Below, piece by piece: positions 42,309 to 53,404 of a DNA stretch of 64,000 nucleotides. The stretch is taken from positions 806,001 to 870,000 of the forward strand of contig NC_009356.1 in NCBI RefSeq assembly GCF_000092065.1. The letters run 5' to 3'. The first letter of the stretch is position 1; the number at the start of each line of letters is the position of its first letter. This DNA is from Ostreococcus lucimarinus CCE9901 (taxonomy: Eukaryota > Chlorophyta > Mamiellophyceae > Mamiellales > Bathycoccaceae). Under the pieces are notes generated by a model. It had not been told where the DNA came from, made no database searches, and saw only the letters and a list, made by a program, of their open reading frames with translations. A program made the position numbers and the translations under genes.

Positions 42309-43020
42309 CGATGACGTCGTCCGCGCGCACCACCGCGCGCGCGTCTCGCGCCGCCGAGCGTCGACTCGAGCGCAATCACCCACGACGCGCGCGCGCGCGT
42401 CGCTCGTTCGCGCGCTCGCGTCGCGCGCGCGCCTCCGGACCGCCGCTTTCGTCGCCGCGCGTCGTCGCGCGTCGTCGTCGACGCCGAGACGTTCGATTTC
42501 GCGCGCATCCACCGCGCCGACGACGCGATCTCACCGCCCGCGCTCGCCGCGCAGACGCGCAAACGCGCCCCTTCTTTTCGTCCCGCGCGCCTCCCGCGCC
42601 CGGCGTCCCGCGCCCGCGTCGCGCACTCGCGCCGCGCGCCGCGCGCGACGCGCGCGCGTCGATCCCCTCGCGCGCGCGCGCGTCCGACCGACCGCCTCCA
42701 CGTATTCCGCGCGCGAAACGCCCATCAAAGTGGAATCAGAACCGACGAACGCCGATCGTCTCGCGCGATGGCGTTCGCGACGCGCCGAGTACGGCGTTCG
42801 CGACGCGCGTCGCGCGCTAAATTCGCGAGTCCCGCGCGTCGAGTCGCGACCGGTCGCGGGGGCGCGGGCCCCGCGACTCTTTGAATTCTTAGACGTTTCA
42901 GACCTTGAATACGAGATCATCGATCGTTCGGGACTCAACAGCGTGGGACTCCCCATCGGCGCGATTCAAATTCGCCCGTTGGCCGCGCTTCGGTCCCCTC
43001 GCGTCACAGCGCGACGCGAC
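42309..43020. other. 712-bp divergent region upstream of KNL1
   Basis: The largest gap in the window. Its left 400 bp is extremely CpG-rich. An inverted repeat (AGTCGCG and CGCGACT, 42842-42848 and 42873-42879) flanks a G/C-rich loop. From 42880 the sequence becomes mixed in composition (TTGAATTCTTAGACGTTTCA), likely 5' UTR or promoter of KNL1. A minus-strand ATG ORF at 42531-42956 and a plus-strand GTG ORF entering KNL1 in frame exist, but neither has convincing protein-like composition. No known RNA was recognised. Confidence 0.45.
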
Positions 43021-46000
43021 ATGTCGTCGCCGGCGAAGGAGAACCCCGCGAGCGGGGACGGTGGCGTCAAGACGCCGTCATCGGTGCGCGCCGCGGGCGA
43101 GCGCGCGATCGCGAGCGCGACGAGATGCGAATCGCGACGACGATGACGACGCGGTTTGATTTGAACGCGCGTCGGATGGACGAATGCGGGGACGACGATG
43201 GCGCGCGCGCGCGCGAACGCGAGACTGACGGAGACGACGAACGGATTCGAACGTAGATATTGAAACGACAGTCGCGATCGGCGCTCGCGGCGTCGCCGTC
43301 GTCGCAGGCGGTGTTCGGGGAGAATGGGTCGGCGGCGCGGTCGACGCGCGCGACGCGCGCCTCGGCGCGAAGAGATTCGTCGGCGAGTCAAGGCGAGGGT
43401 GCGCCGGCGTCGCCGGCGTTCACGAAACGAAAGAAGCAGCGACAGTCGATGGGGCGACGCGTGTCGTTCGCGGATCCGGCGCAGTTGGAGAGCGTGCGAG
43501 AGTTTATTAAGGAGGAGGAGGAACGAGAGAAGAGCGGAGAGTCGTACCAGAGCGGCGCGCAGAGCGAGGGTGTGCCCGCGGGGTTCGGACTCGTGGAAGA
43601 GACGAGCGTGGACGTGATACCCATGGTACAAGGTGATCGCACGGAGACGTTCGAGTTTAAGGCTGCGCAGGAGACTTTGACGACGAACGTCGCGGCGGCG
43701 GGAGAAGGGACGCCGTCGCCGCTCGAGCGTGGCGATGGAGTATCTTTTTCCTTGTCTCCGGTCATCGAGAGCGATGGTGACGCGTCGAATAGCGCCCAAT
43801 TAAATAGTGAGGGGAAGCACACGCCGGGCAAGCGACGCGCGAGCATTGGACGCGTGGCGACGCCGAACTCGGCGGATCAAACGGGGACGTTTACGTTTAA
43901 CGCTTCGCAGAATATGGATGAAGTCACGGGTGAGGTACCGACGATGGGTGCGTTAATCGACGCCGACGACGTGACGGAAAATATCACCGGTGCTGTTCCG
44001 TCGTTGGCGAATCTTTTGAGCGCCGATGAGTCGCCGCTTGGGTACAGACCGACGCCGACGCGGGGCTCCAAGGCGGACGCGACGGAGGACATCACGGGCA
44101 CTGTGCCGTCGCTCGCCGCGCTCGCTGACGAAGACGAGGAACAAAACGCCTCCGCGGCTCAGAGTGATCAAGAAGGTGGTGAGATGGACATGGACATGGG
44201 TAACACCACCGACGGTCTTCCCACGTTCGATCCGTTGGTTGACGCCACGCAACGCGCCGTCGATCAGGCGCACGCGAGCGCGCTCAACTTGGCAAACACT
44301 GTGATGATGGACGAAGCGACGATGGCGTTCACTGTGGGTGCGCCCACGCCTAGTTCCGTCGCGCCCGGTCCGACGCCTTCGTTGACGTTTGCATTCGACG
44401 ATAAGAAGGATAACCGAGCGAGCGTTGGGGCGCCGCCGCCATCCGTCACCGCAAACACGCGACCGTTCAATTTGACCGATTCCACGAATTTGGATTTGCA
44501 GCGCCAAGCCAAGGGTGGCATGGGCACCGATACCTTCAACTACGTCTACGGACCGAACGGTGATATGGTACCGACTGAGGGTACGACCGCGACGCAATCA
44601 GTCGCCGCGCCGCAACCCTCCGCGATGGATTTTCCAACCGCGGAAGTCACGGGTGCTGACGTGCAGGTGGCTGTCGGGGTCACGCCCGCGAATACCGCCG
44701 GTGTCACGGCGACGCCGAACACTGACGGATCCATCGCGAGCTCACACGATGGCTTTACGCCTGGTGACGAGTCTTTGCGCATGGCGGAGCTCTTGCGTCA
44801 AAAGCAGCACGGCGACGAGGCGTTGATGAGCATGAGAAAGGTGTACCAAGATAGAACGACACCGATGCACGGACGTTACGGCGCGCCGCCGGCGATGCAA
44901 GCGTTCACGCCTTCGAGGACGATCACGATGGGTGGTACCAATTTCATGCAGTTTGGTGGTATCGGTACGCCGGGCGCAGCGATGCACAACCCGCTCTTTG
45001 GCACGCCTGGCGGTCACACGGGCACGATGTTGCAAGGCCTCCCCACGTCGCTTCCGCCGATTCCGGACGCCTTGATGCACTCCAAACCGATCGATTTGGA
45101 GACGTTCTTCTACGCTTGTGAGATTTCCTTCATGGAAGCGAAGAACTTAGGACGTCGTTCATCCATTGCCATGGGCGCGCTTGCCACAGCGCCGCCGCCG
45201 GAGACGCAACCCGAAGCTTTGAAGCTGTGTTGCCTGACCGCACCGCTCATCGAAGCGCTGGAAGGGTTCCACGAGCAGCTCCAAGAGCGAATGACGACGC
45301 TCACTAGCGAAACGGACAAGTTGCGATCGACAGTCGAGGCGACGCAGCCGCCATTGTTACGTTACGCCGCGTCCGACGATCCGGCGCACGTCAACGAGTT
45401 GCGTCGTGCGGGCAAGGCGCTGAAAAAGGAATGCCAACTCGCGGCTAAGGAGCGATTCGCGCAGCAGCGATTGGAGACAGAAGAACTCGTGCGCGAAAGT
45501 TTGAACTTCCACAGCGATATCCTGGCGAAGAGCGCGCAAAGCATCGCGAACTCGCGAGCCATCGCGGCGGAGGCGATTTCGAGCGCCAATGGCCACATCA
45601 TCAAGCTCCGGGCGCAGCGAGCGGCGAGCTCTAAGCGTGCTGATGCGGCGAAATCCGCCTCAGCGACCAAGGAACAAGTTTTGGAAGCTCTTGCGATCAA
45701 ACGCGCTGCGATAGCCGCCGCACGTCGCGCTTTAACGACCAGTGATGAAAATTTGGTTCGCATGAAGTCGCGAAAGACGACCATCAAGTCTGAGCGCGAG
45801 CGTTTGCAAGAAGAACTTGACGCCATGCGTGAGGCGCAAGACGCGGCGGCGGACGCGACGGTGAGTTTCAAATCGTTCGGCGGTGTTGACATGGACGACA
45901 CGCCTTCTCGATTACGCAGAGCGAGTCAAGTGAGGCTTCGCGCCAAGGCAAAGAATGCTCAAAGTGCGAGCGAAGAGCTCGGCGTGTTGAGCGGACTCGC

Positions 46001-46673
46001 GCCGTGGCGTCTCGAAGGCGTCGGTGGACCGGTGGGGGCGGAACTGACGATGCGTGTCGGTACACTGTTCCGAGTGACGCTCGATGCGAGCACTGGTGCC
46101 GGTCGTGTCACGTTGATCGACGGTCCGGAGACCACGCCGAAGGGTGGACGTCAGTTCGCCGCGGCTTTGGCTGGCGCGCCTATCGCTTGGGACGAAGACG
46201 CCGTGCCCGCAGGACATGTCGCTGGTGTCTTACAAGAGCTCGCGCCGAAGCTTTCTCGCGCCGAGCGCGTGCTGGAAGAAACTGAAGGATGCCGAAACGA
46301 GTTTCCTCGACTGAATAGAATCAAGTGTAGCCCCAATGGTGTGCTCGAGCTCACCTTCGTCGATTTTGCCAACGAGCGCTTGTTTAGCGTCAAGCTCAAC
46401 ATGATGGGTGGTGCCTATCCCTACGGAGCTCTGAGCCCCGAGGTCACGGTGCAACTCACTGGGAAGAAGGGTGTCAGCGAGTTACCGAGCGTTGAAGCGA
46501 TTCAACGCGCCGTGAACGCCGTGCCCGTCGGACCGCGCCGTTTGACAAACGTGTGCCGCATTTTAGATTCCATAGTCAGCACGGGGAAGAACGCTTTGAC
46601 GTCGTTCGCGTCCATGCCCGCCCCGGCACCGCGAAGACCGTCACACGCACCTTCGCTCCTGTATGCTCGTTAG
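43021..46673 (+). CDS. KNL1: KNL1/Spc105 kinetochore scaffold (two exons)
   Basis: The CDS joins 43021-43083 and 43257-46673, giving 1159 aa. The 173-nt intron starts GTGCGC, has GACTGAC and ends TAG; phase 0. Splicing joins SS to ILKRQSRSAL, recreating the KNL1 N-terminal SSILK motif. The PP1-docking RVSF follows at 89-92 in GRRVSFADPAQLE. The next ~450 residues hold degenerate MELT-type repeats: DRTETFEFKA, DQTGTFTFNA, DDVTENITGAVPSL, ATEDITGTVPSL, TDTFNYVYG. These are Mps1 phospho-sites for Bub3. The C-terminal ~500 residues are coiled coil (ERMTTLTSETDKLRSTVEAT onward) then an RWD-like end (EFPRLNRIKCSPNGVLELTF, VDFANERLFSVKLNM) that contacts Mis12. The role is spindle checkpoint and microtubule attachment. 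Confidence 0.9.
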
Positions 46674-46707
46674 CTCGTACATTGGTACAATAATCAAATC
46701 AAACATT

Positions 46708-48087
46708 TCACAGACTAAAGCTAGTAGCCGCGCCGTCGAACGCTATACGAAGCTCCGGCGGTGAAGCTGCCGCGACGCGCGCTTCATCACCGTCACCAAT
46801 CGTTCTAAACGCTAAACAGTGCACACTTCGCAGTCGTTCGTAGAGCACGCGATCGAAGCCCAACTGTCGAAGCGCGGCGCGCCATTCGCTAAGGATGGGG
46901 AGGGCTTTATGTCCGCAGTGCCCTTTGTCCGTCGAATGCGGGGTGATGATGAAAAGTAAGCCACCGCCGCGATTTTTCAACGCTAAACGCGCGCGCCGCA
47001 CCATCTCTCCTCGCTGTTTCGGCGTTGGAAGGTAACTTAGAACGAGACTGAACACGACAACGTCCGCGGCGTGCTGCGCGACGGCTTCGAGGCGTCGATC
47101 CGTCACTCTTTGCGCGTTACCAAACTCCACCTTGAGCCAATCGCATTCGTACACCGATGGTACCGATGGCATTAGATCGCACGCAGTCGTCTCTACGCTC
47201 AACCTTCCCGGCCACGGTCCTTTAAAATGCAAATTAAAGTAATCCCAACAAGAGCCGACGTCTAAAATCTTTATCGACGTCCCCGCGGCGGCGCTACGAT
47301 CGGGTGTCCCTCTCGGCCCATCGCTTTCGACGACGTCTCGCATCATCATTTCTATCGTCGCTTTTGACGACGTCATCGCTCGCTTCAACTCTCTCGCGCG
47401 CCGTTTGTTCGCCAGTTGCCACGAAAAGGACGTCGTCGCCGCCTTCAACGACCCTTCGCCATCGCTAAAATACCGCCCCATCGCGTCGACGCACCATTCA
47501 AGCGCGCTCACCACCCACGCGCGATTCCCAACCTCCGTAGCGGCTTCCGCGTACGCGCGCAACGCCGGTTTCTGTTCCACGATCGTTCGTTCCCACGTCT
47601 CGTCGACGTCCTCAGCCTCTCGCGCCGCCGCTCTCAACGCTCGATGATGATTGACGATCACCCCTCGTCGCCACACCGCCCGCGCTCTGTCCCGCGCGCT
47701 CTTCGCCGTCGCGCGCGCGACTTCTCGTCTCAACGCCTCGTCGTCGCCGTTCGTTTTCGCCGCCTCCGCGAAGACGCCCGCGCACCGCGCGCGCCGGTCC
47801 GCCGCCGCGTTCGCCGCCAACGCCTCCGTCGTCTCTCGCACCCGCGCCAGCACCGCCGACCGCGCGCCGTCGTCCGCGCCGTCGTCCAGCGCATCTTTTT
47901 CAGCGACAGCCAGGGCGAAGAGCGCTCGCACGACGCGCTCGCACGACCGCGAATCCCCGAACGAGGCCCCGACGTCGCGCTCGATCTCGCGGCGCTCCTC
48001 CGCGGACGCGCGCTCGAGCGCCGCGCGCGCGGCGCGGCGCAAGCGGCGCGCGCAGTGCGCGAAGAGCGACGCCGGGAGCGCATCCAT
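46708..48087 (-). CDS. BMT2/SAMTOR-like SAM-dependent methyltransferase
   Basis: The product is 459 aa. The N-terminal ~170 residues are a helical Ala/Arg/Glu-rich extension. The helix RAWVVSALEWCVDAMGRYFS precedes the methyltransferase domain, where SIKILDVGSCWDYFNLHFKG is the SAM-binding loop, then TACDLMPSVPSVYECDWLKV, ADVVVFSLVLSYLPTPKQRG and GLLFIITPHSTDKGHC. This matches the BMT2/SAMTOR family. In yeast, BMT2 methylates 25S rRNA adenine; in animals SAMTOR senses SAM and restrains TORC1. Which applies here is not decided by sequence. The start codon overlaps that of NOC3 on the opposite strand (48086-48087). Confidence 0.85.
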   Translation of the reverse strand: MDALPASLFAHCARRLRRAARAALERASAEERREIERDVGASFGDSRSCERVVRALFALAVAEKDALDDGADDGARSAVLARVRETTEALAANAAADRRARCAGVFAEAAKTNGDDEALRREVARATAKSARDRARAVWRRGVIVNHHRALRAAAREAEDVDETWERTIVEQKPALRAYAEAATEVGNRAWVVSALEWCVDAMGRYFSDGEGSLKAATTSFSWQLANKRRARELKRAMTSSKATIEMMMRDVVESDGPRGTPDRSAAAGTSIKILDVGSCWDYFNLHFKGPWPGRLSVETTACDLMPSVPSVYECDWLKVEFGNAQRVTDRRLEAVAQHAADVVVFSLVLSYLPTPKQRGEMVRRARLALKNRGGGLLFIITPHSTDKGHCGHKALPILSEWRAALRQLGFDRVLYERLRSVHCLAFRTIGDGDEARVAAASPPELRIAFDGAATSFSL

Positions 48088-51004
48088 GGGACACTTCGCG
48101 GCGCGCTGTGACGCCCCGCGCGTCGACGACGACGCGCGAGGCGACGCGCGCGCGTCGGACGCGCGGTATAATAATCGCGACGACGTCGTCGACGCGCGAC
48201 TCGAGCCGGGCATGAAACGCGGGAACGCGGGCGATGGGAAGCGCCGCCGCCGGCTGGGCAAAACGAACAAAGCGCCGCCGCCGCGCGCGCCGGTCGTCGA
48301 ACGCGATGCGAACGACGACTCGGAGAGCGACGTGAGCGATGAGGATGTGAAATTCGTCCGACGGAACGCGGCGTACGCGTCGTTCATCGCGAAAGGGAGC
48401 TTTGAGGAGGAAGAGGGGGGGAAGCGACGGCGAGCGGGACGCGAGCGCGACGCGGACGACGACGATTTGGAGGGGGCGCACGCGCGCGCGTTGGCGGAGA
48501 AACGACGAAAAGTTGAGGAGGAGAAGAAACGGATCGCGAATTTGCCGGATGAGGAGAAACCGATGCGGTTGCCGGTGAAACGATTGGACGGGACGGTGGT
48601 GCGAGACGCGGTGGCGCCGCCAGACGCGCCGGCGAGCGACGAAGAGGAGGCGGGAGGAAGACGGAATGACGCGGACGAGGGCGAGGGACGGTGGAAAAAC
48701 GTTGGCGATGGCGAAGGTAAGGGTTTGGGCAAGAAGGCGCTGGCGAGAGAGATTCGAGAGAGTGATCTTGGGCGGGAGACGACGAAATCAAAGAAGAACG
48801 AAAAGTGGTGGGAAAAGCGCGAGGAGGAAGAAGCCGCGGCGAAGGCGAAGGCGAAGAAGCGCGCAAAGGGAGATTCCGACAGCGCTAGCGACTCAGAAGA
48901 CGCGCGAGCGAACGACCCGGCGATGAAACTCGCGGACAAGCGTCGAGCCGAGCGATTGGCTCTTGAGGCGGAGATGAGCGCAGAGGCGCGACGCGAGAGC
49001 GTCAAGGTACGAATTGCGTCGACGTGTCAGAGCGTCATCGAGGATCCAGAGTCGAAGTGGAAAGAGCTCAAAGACATCGGCACGCTTTGTGAAGACCGAG
49101 ACTCGGAAATCGCTCGATTAGCGTCGCTATCGCTCACCTTGGTCTACCGCGACATTTGCCCGGGCTATCGCATTCGACCTCCGACGGAAAAGGAGTTGTC
49201 CATGAAGGTGAGTAAAGACGTGCTCAAGACGCGCGCTTTCGAGACGGGCTTGCTTGAGCACTACAAGTCGTACGTGAAAATGCTAGTGAGATGCTCTGGG
49301 GCGAAGAAATCTCGCGCACAGCGTGGCAAAGGCGGACCAGATGCGGAGTCTGCGATCAAGTGTTTGTGCGCCTTGCTCATCGGATTGCCGAGCTTCAACT
49401 ATCGCACGGATATTTTATCCGCCATCGTGCCCGTCTTCGATAAGCGAGACACCAGTCACGCGCAGATCGTCACTGATGCTCTGGTTGAGGTCGTGTCTAA
49501 CGACATTCGCGGCGATCTCACGCTCGAGGCGTTGCACATGACGGCGCAGCTCGTGAAGCAGAGTAAATGCAACATTCAGCCGTGCGCGTTTGCGTACTTC
49601 CTCAAGGTTCGCTTCGATGAGGGCATATTAGTGCCTATGGTGCGTGACAGGAAAGAAATTCTTTCTCGTAAGCAGACGTTCAAGAAGAAGCAGGAAGAGC
49701 GTGATAAGATTCGCAGAGCTCGCGCGGAGAAGACGAGGAAGCAACAAGACAAGGAACGCATGAAATCATTCGGGCACGTCGCGGACTCTTCAGACGATAG
49801 CGAAGACGAAGAGGCGGCGTTTCATCGAGATTTAGACGAAGGTTCAGCGGTGATGAGTTTCGGCGAGAAGAAAAAAACGCAGAGTCGATTATTAGAGGCG
49901 ACTTTCGAGATGTACTTTCGCGTATTGAAGAACGCCGCGAGTCCGGCGCCGACGCCCGGGTTGCCGCTCTTGAGCGCCGCGCTCACGGGTTTGGCAAAGT
50001 TCACGCATTTAATCTCCATCGATTTCTTGGGTGATCTCATGGAAGTGTTTAGAAAGTTATTGGCCCAGGAAGACTTGCTCTCGGACGCGCTCAAGGCGCA
50101 AACTTTGCTGACGGCGTGTGAAATTTTGAGCGGTCACGGAGAGGTTTTGCAAGTGGATACCGGGGAATTCTACCGTCAGCTCTATACGATGCTCGGCAAG
50201 CCCAGCGTAGGTGCAGCGGGGTGGCAAGATGGTATGTCTATAACCGATCAACGCGCGCTCAATCACGGCACGCTGCGCGTTCGTGCCATTCAAAAGTTCA
50301 TCGGCGGTTTCAAGCAAGTCGATCAAGCACGCATGGCGGCGTTTTCCAAGCGCCTCACCTCGGCGTCGATCGGCATGGAAGCTGGCGAATGCCTGGGTTC
50401 GCTCGGTGTCGTCCGCCAAATTCTCGCGTCGTATCATCGCGTGCGTAACTTGCTCGAGAACGAGCGGATTGGGAACGGAGTGTTTCAGATGGATTTAGAC
50501 GATCCCGAGCACGCACAAGGCATGTCCGCCGTGCTCTGGGATCTTTGTCTACTTTCGCAACACTACCATCCCACGTGCGCGGCGGCGGCTCACGAGGTTG
50601 CCAATTTACCACTCTCGGGCGCGATAGCTCCACCTCCCGGCTCACACGCCCCGAGCGAGCTCGCAAAGGCGTACTCCACGCTCCGTGGAGACTTCAACCC
50701 GCCGATTCCCGAGCCGCCGACGCAACGCAACAAACCGCGAGCGCCGATCGATCAGAAAAAGTTCGTCGACGCCTACGACGAATCTTTCAAACGGAACGTC
50801 ATCAGTAAGCTCGGCGACACCGTCGACACCGTCGAAGCGCGTGCGTTCCGCCGACATTTCCGTCGCGTTCGAGCGCACGGGGAAAACTTTCGGTTACGAA
50901 GGGAGCGCGACGCCCTCGCGCGAAAAATTAGCGCCATGCGCGCGCACGAGCTCGAAGCCAAGTCGAAGTCGAAATCTAAAAAATCGTCGTCCAAACGCAC
51001 GTAG
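48086..51004 (+). CDS. NOC3: Nucleolar complex protein 3 (NOC3), ribosome and replication factor
   Basis: The product is 972 aa. An in-frame ATG at 48212 is an alternative start. The N-terminal ~300 residues are charged and low-complexity with nuclear signals (KRRRRLGKTNK). The conserved region starts near 300 (KVRIASTCQSVIEDPESKWK) with LASLSLTLVYRDICPGYRIR, KELSMKVSKDVLKTRAFE and LLEHYKSYVKML, then helical repeats through VQVDTGEFYRQLYTMLGKPS-like text. NOC3 acts with NOC2 in pre-60S maturation and in replication licensing in yeast. The first codons overlap the divergent BMT2-like gene at a CCATGG. Confidence 0.9.
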   Translation: MGHFAARCDAPRVDDDARGDARASDARYNNRDDVVDARLEPGMKRGNAGDGKRRRRLGKTNKAPPPRAPVVERDANDDSESDVSDEDVKFVRRNAAYASFIAKGSFEEEEGGKRRRAGRERDADDDDLEGAHARALAEKRRKVEEEKKRIANLPDEEKPMRLPVKRLDGTVVRDAVAPPDAPASDEEEAGGRRNDADEGEGRWKNVGDGEGKGLGKKALAREIRESDLGRETTKSKKNEKWWEKREEEEAAAKAKAKKRAKGDSDSASDSEDARANDPAMKLADKRRAERLALEAEMSAEARRESVKVRIASTCQSVIEDPESKWKELKDIGTLCEDRDSEIARLASLSLTLVYRDICPGYRIRPPTEKELSMKVSKDVLKTRAFETGLLEHYKSYVKMLVRCSGAKKSRAQRGKGGPDAESAIKCLCALLIGLPSFNYRTDILSAIVPVFDKRDTSHAQIVTDALVEVVSNDIRGDLTLEALHMTAQLVKQSKCNIQPCAFAYFLKVRFDEGILVPMVRDRKEILSRKQTFKKKQEERDKIRRARAEKTRKQQDKERMKSFGHVADSSDDSEDEEAAFHRDLDEGSAVMSFGEKKKTQSRLLEATFEMYFRVLKNAASPAPTPGLPLLSAALTGLAKFTHLISIDFLGDLMEVFRKLLAQEDLLSDALKAQTLLTACEILSGHGEVLQVDTGEFYRQLYTMLGKPSVGAAGWQDGMSITDQRALNHGTLRVRAIQKFIGGFKQVDQARMAAFSKRLTSASIGMEAGECLGSLGVVRQILASYHRVRNLLENERIGNGVFQMDLDDPEHAQGMSAVLWDLCLLSQHYHPTCAAAAHEVANLPLSGAIAPPPGSHAPSELAKAYSTLRGDFNPPIPEPPTQRNKPRAPIDQKKFVDAYDESFKRNVISKLGDTVDTVEARAFRRHFRRVRAHGENFRLRRERDALARKISAMRAHELEAKSKSKSKKSSSKRT

Positions 51005-51141
51005 GGCGCACGTAGCTATCTCGCCGCCATTGTGATGCAATCGACACGCATTTAGTTCGTCGCGTCGCCTCCGCCTCCGCGCGCTCGAGGTGAACACCCC
51101 GCATTATTTATCGCGTGCTGCGCCGACGCCGATTCCGCGCC

Positions 51142-51849
51142 ATGGCGTGGCAATCGCGCGTGCGCGATATGGAACGCGCGTACGAGCAGTCGACGACGTC
51201 GATCGCGACCGCTCGTCGACGCGGCGCGACGAAGTCGCGCGACATTGGTCGCGGCTTGCAGAAAGATTACGTCAATATGATCCGCGACGACGTCGAATCC
51301 GCCTCGGGCGATCGCGCGAAAACGTTCGCGACGAACGGTGTTTCGTCCTCGACCGCCGCGGCCGCGGACTCGGGGACGCCGAGCAAAGATCCAGAGCTAA
51401 AAGTTAGAGACGGCGACGTCGGCGCGAGCGTCGACGACGAGAGCGCGCGCTCTGGGCGCGAAGACGTCCCGGGACTGGATGATTTCGGCCCAGTCGCGGT
51501 AGATGATGATGAAGAACCCGTGCTGACGCGGTTGAAACCGAACGAGGACGTACGGCGGCCGAGTCTGTTGTTGAGGGCGCTAGATTTTTCGCGTCGCGTC
51601 GGCTTGATTGGCGCGTCGATTTTGTTTGGGATATTTCTCGTCTTTGTAGCGATGTCGGTGTACGAAGAGATGCAAACGAGTGGAAACCACGATCCACTGA
51701 GACCGAAGTTCGCGCCGGGGGTTGCGGTGACGGTCGACGAGCGGACGGTGGCTGAGGAAGCGGCGGCGCGAGGCGAGAGCGCGAAGAATGCGTTTTTAGA
51801 CGTCGAACGGGAAGCGGGCGTGGACGGCGCGAGTGCGATGAACACGTAG
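51142..51849 (+). CDS. Single-pass membrane protein of unknown function
   Basis: The product is 235 aa. The N-terminal segment (MAWQSRVRDMERAYEQSTTS, then RRGATKSRDIGRGLQKDYVN) is conserved-looking and helical; the middle is Asp/Ser-rich. One membrane helix, VGLIGASILFGIFLVFVAMS, follows at about 160-180. The remaining ~55 residues contain no motif. The architecture (cytosolic helices, one helix, short tail) recalls SNARE-like or tail-proximal ER proteins, but no SNARE motif is visible. Confidence 0.72.
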   Translation: MAWQSRVRDMERAYEQSTTSIATARRRGATKSRDIGRGLQKDYVNMIRDDVESASGDRAKTFATNGVSSSTAAAADSGTPSKDPELKVRDGDVGASVDDESARSGREDVPGLDDFGPVAVDDDEEPVLTRLKPNEDVRRPSLLLRALDFSRRVGLIGASILFGIFLVFVAMSVYEEMQTSGNHDPLRPKFAPGVAVTVDERTVAEEAAARGESAKNAFLDVEREAGVDGASAMNT

Positions 51850-51926
51850 GATGTAACAATATCATGAATGCGCGTTGTAGTACAGTTGGTTCCCCGATAA
51901 CCGAAACCGAAAGACGGTGTCCTCCG

Positions 51927-53128
51927 TTACGGCGTTCGGCATAGCCAGAAATGTATGAATGGCTGCGCGACGACGACGGCGAGCAACACGTAGTTTTGTG
52001 ACATGCTCTGCGAATAACCGCTGTGTCTCGCCTCGCTGAAGATGATTCGCTTCAAAGTTTTCGCCATGAACACCGCGTTGCACAGCGCAGACCAAATGAG
52101 GAAAAACCAAAACACGTACGTCTTGTTGAACATTTTCGACATGAGCGTCATCGAGCCGTACGTAAAGGTGTACCCGACGTACGCCGCGACGTCGAGAATC
52201 GGCGCCGACACGATGTGGTTCGCCGAGCTCGTCGAACGCAGCGCCACCCAAATAAACGCCGACTCGCCCGCCCACAGCAGCCCGCTCCACCACGCGTGCG
52301 TCGCGAGCGCCTCGGGCGTAAACGAACCGCTCTTGGACGAAAACACTTCGCGAATCGAAGCCGTGAGCACGTACGTCCAGAACGCCATGAGTGGAATGTA
52401 CAAATCCGGCGCGTTGATATCGTTCCGCGGCGGTTTGTACGCCGTGCCTCCCGCCACGCTCTCGGGCAATCGCGCCCACGAACCTTTATGCAAAAACGGA
52501 CACAACACCAATCGCATCTTGTGAAACACGTACGACTCGGTGACGTCGAAGTACGCCCGCATCGACGCCGTGCTGAAATACTTGGCGTAATTCGAACTCA
52601 CGAACGACGCGCCGTCGTTCAAAAACTTCCCTCCGTACACCCCCAATCCCGCCGCGGCTAAGCTCCGCGGACTCGTCGGCGCGCCGAACCCCCCGCCGAA
52701 CCCTCCGCCGAACCCTCCGCCCTGACTCGAGCTCGCCTCGCGCCCCCCCATCCCGTCGTACGCGCCCGGCGCGCGCCCGTACCCCCCGTCCATCGCTCCC
52801 GGCGCGCCGTACGCCGTCGCCGTCGCCGTCGCCGCGCCGTCGCCGCGCGCCGCCGCGCGCGTCCCGTTCGCGTTCGCCGCGTTCGCCTCGTTCGCCCCGT
52901 GTCCCCATCCCGGCGCCGCGCTCTGGCTTTGCCATCCCCCGTGATCACTCTGCGCCGCGCGTCGTCCGTCGTTCGTCCCTCGTCAGTCGTCGCGACGCGC
53001 GAGACGCGCAAAGTTTCGCGAATCCGTGCCGTTCGCGCTTTCAAACATTCATCGCGCGCGCGCTCGCGACGTCGCGCGCGTCGTCGCGCGCGCACCTGCG
53101 GCGCGCTCGACCATCCCTGCTGCGCCAT
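51927..53128 (-). CDS. YIF1: YIF1 Golgi membrane protein (two exons)
   Basis: The CDS joins 53128-53096 (11 codons, MAQQGWSSAPQ) and 52949-51927, giving 351 aa. The 146-nt intron begins GTGCGC, contains GACTGAC and ends GCAG; phase 0. The spliced N-terminus is Gln/Trp/Gly-rich, continuing smoothly into SDHGGWQSQSAAPGWGHG. The conserved domain has FVSSNYAKYFSTASMRAYFD, KMRLVLCPFLHKGSWAR, DLYIPLMAFWTYVLT and four or five helices. It matches Yif1, partner of Yip1 in ER-to-Golgi trafficking. An ORF starting at 52793 would lose ~63 residues that are supported by the splice. Confidence 0.9.
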
Positions 53129-53404
53129 CGTCGCGCGTTCGCGCGGTCCGTCCTCGCGCGCGGTCGCGCGTCGCGCTGCGTCGTCGCGATCGCGACGGGA
53201 CGACTCGACTTTATGCTTCGTCTCACTGTTTGCCCATACGAGAGACAGATTTCGTCCCGAACCCTATCGCGCGACGCGCGTCGTCGCCGCACTCGCGCGC
53301 GCGACGATCGACGCGCGCTCGACGAGCGGTCGACGCGCACGCGCGCGCGGTCGACGTCCGGCGCGGTCGCGACGTCAGAAGTCGCGATCGCGACGACGAC
53401 GACG

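Noticed and set aside
42531-42956. Minus-strand ATG ORF of 141 codons in the KNL1 upstream region
   Set aside because: Composition (Arg/Ala/Ser, no hydrophobic core) matches shadows of GC-rich DNA, and no family resemblance is seen.
43260-46673. KNL1 starting at the TTG of the second exon
   Set aside because: A 63-nt first exon with a GTGCGC donor, GACTGAC branch and matching phase restores an ATG start and the SSILK motif.
47651-48085. N-terminal extension of NOC3 upstream of 48086
   Set aside because: Starts without ATG and runs antisense through the conserved BMT2-like methyltransferase gene.
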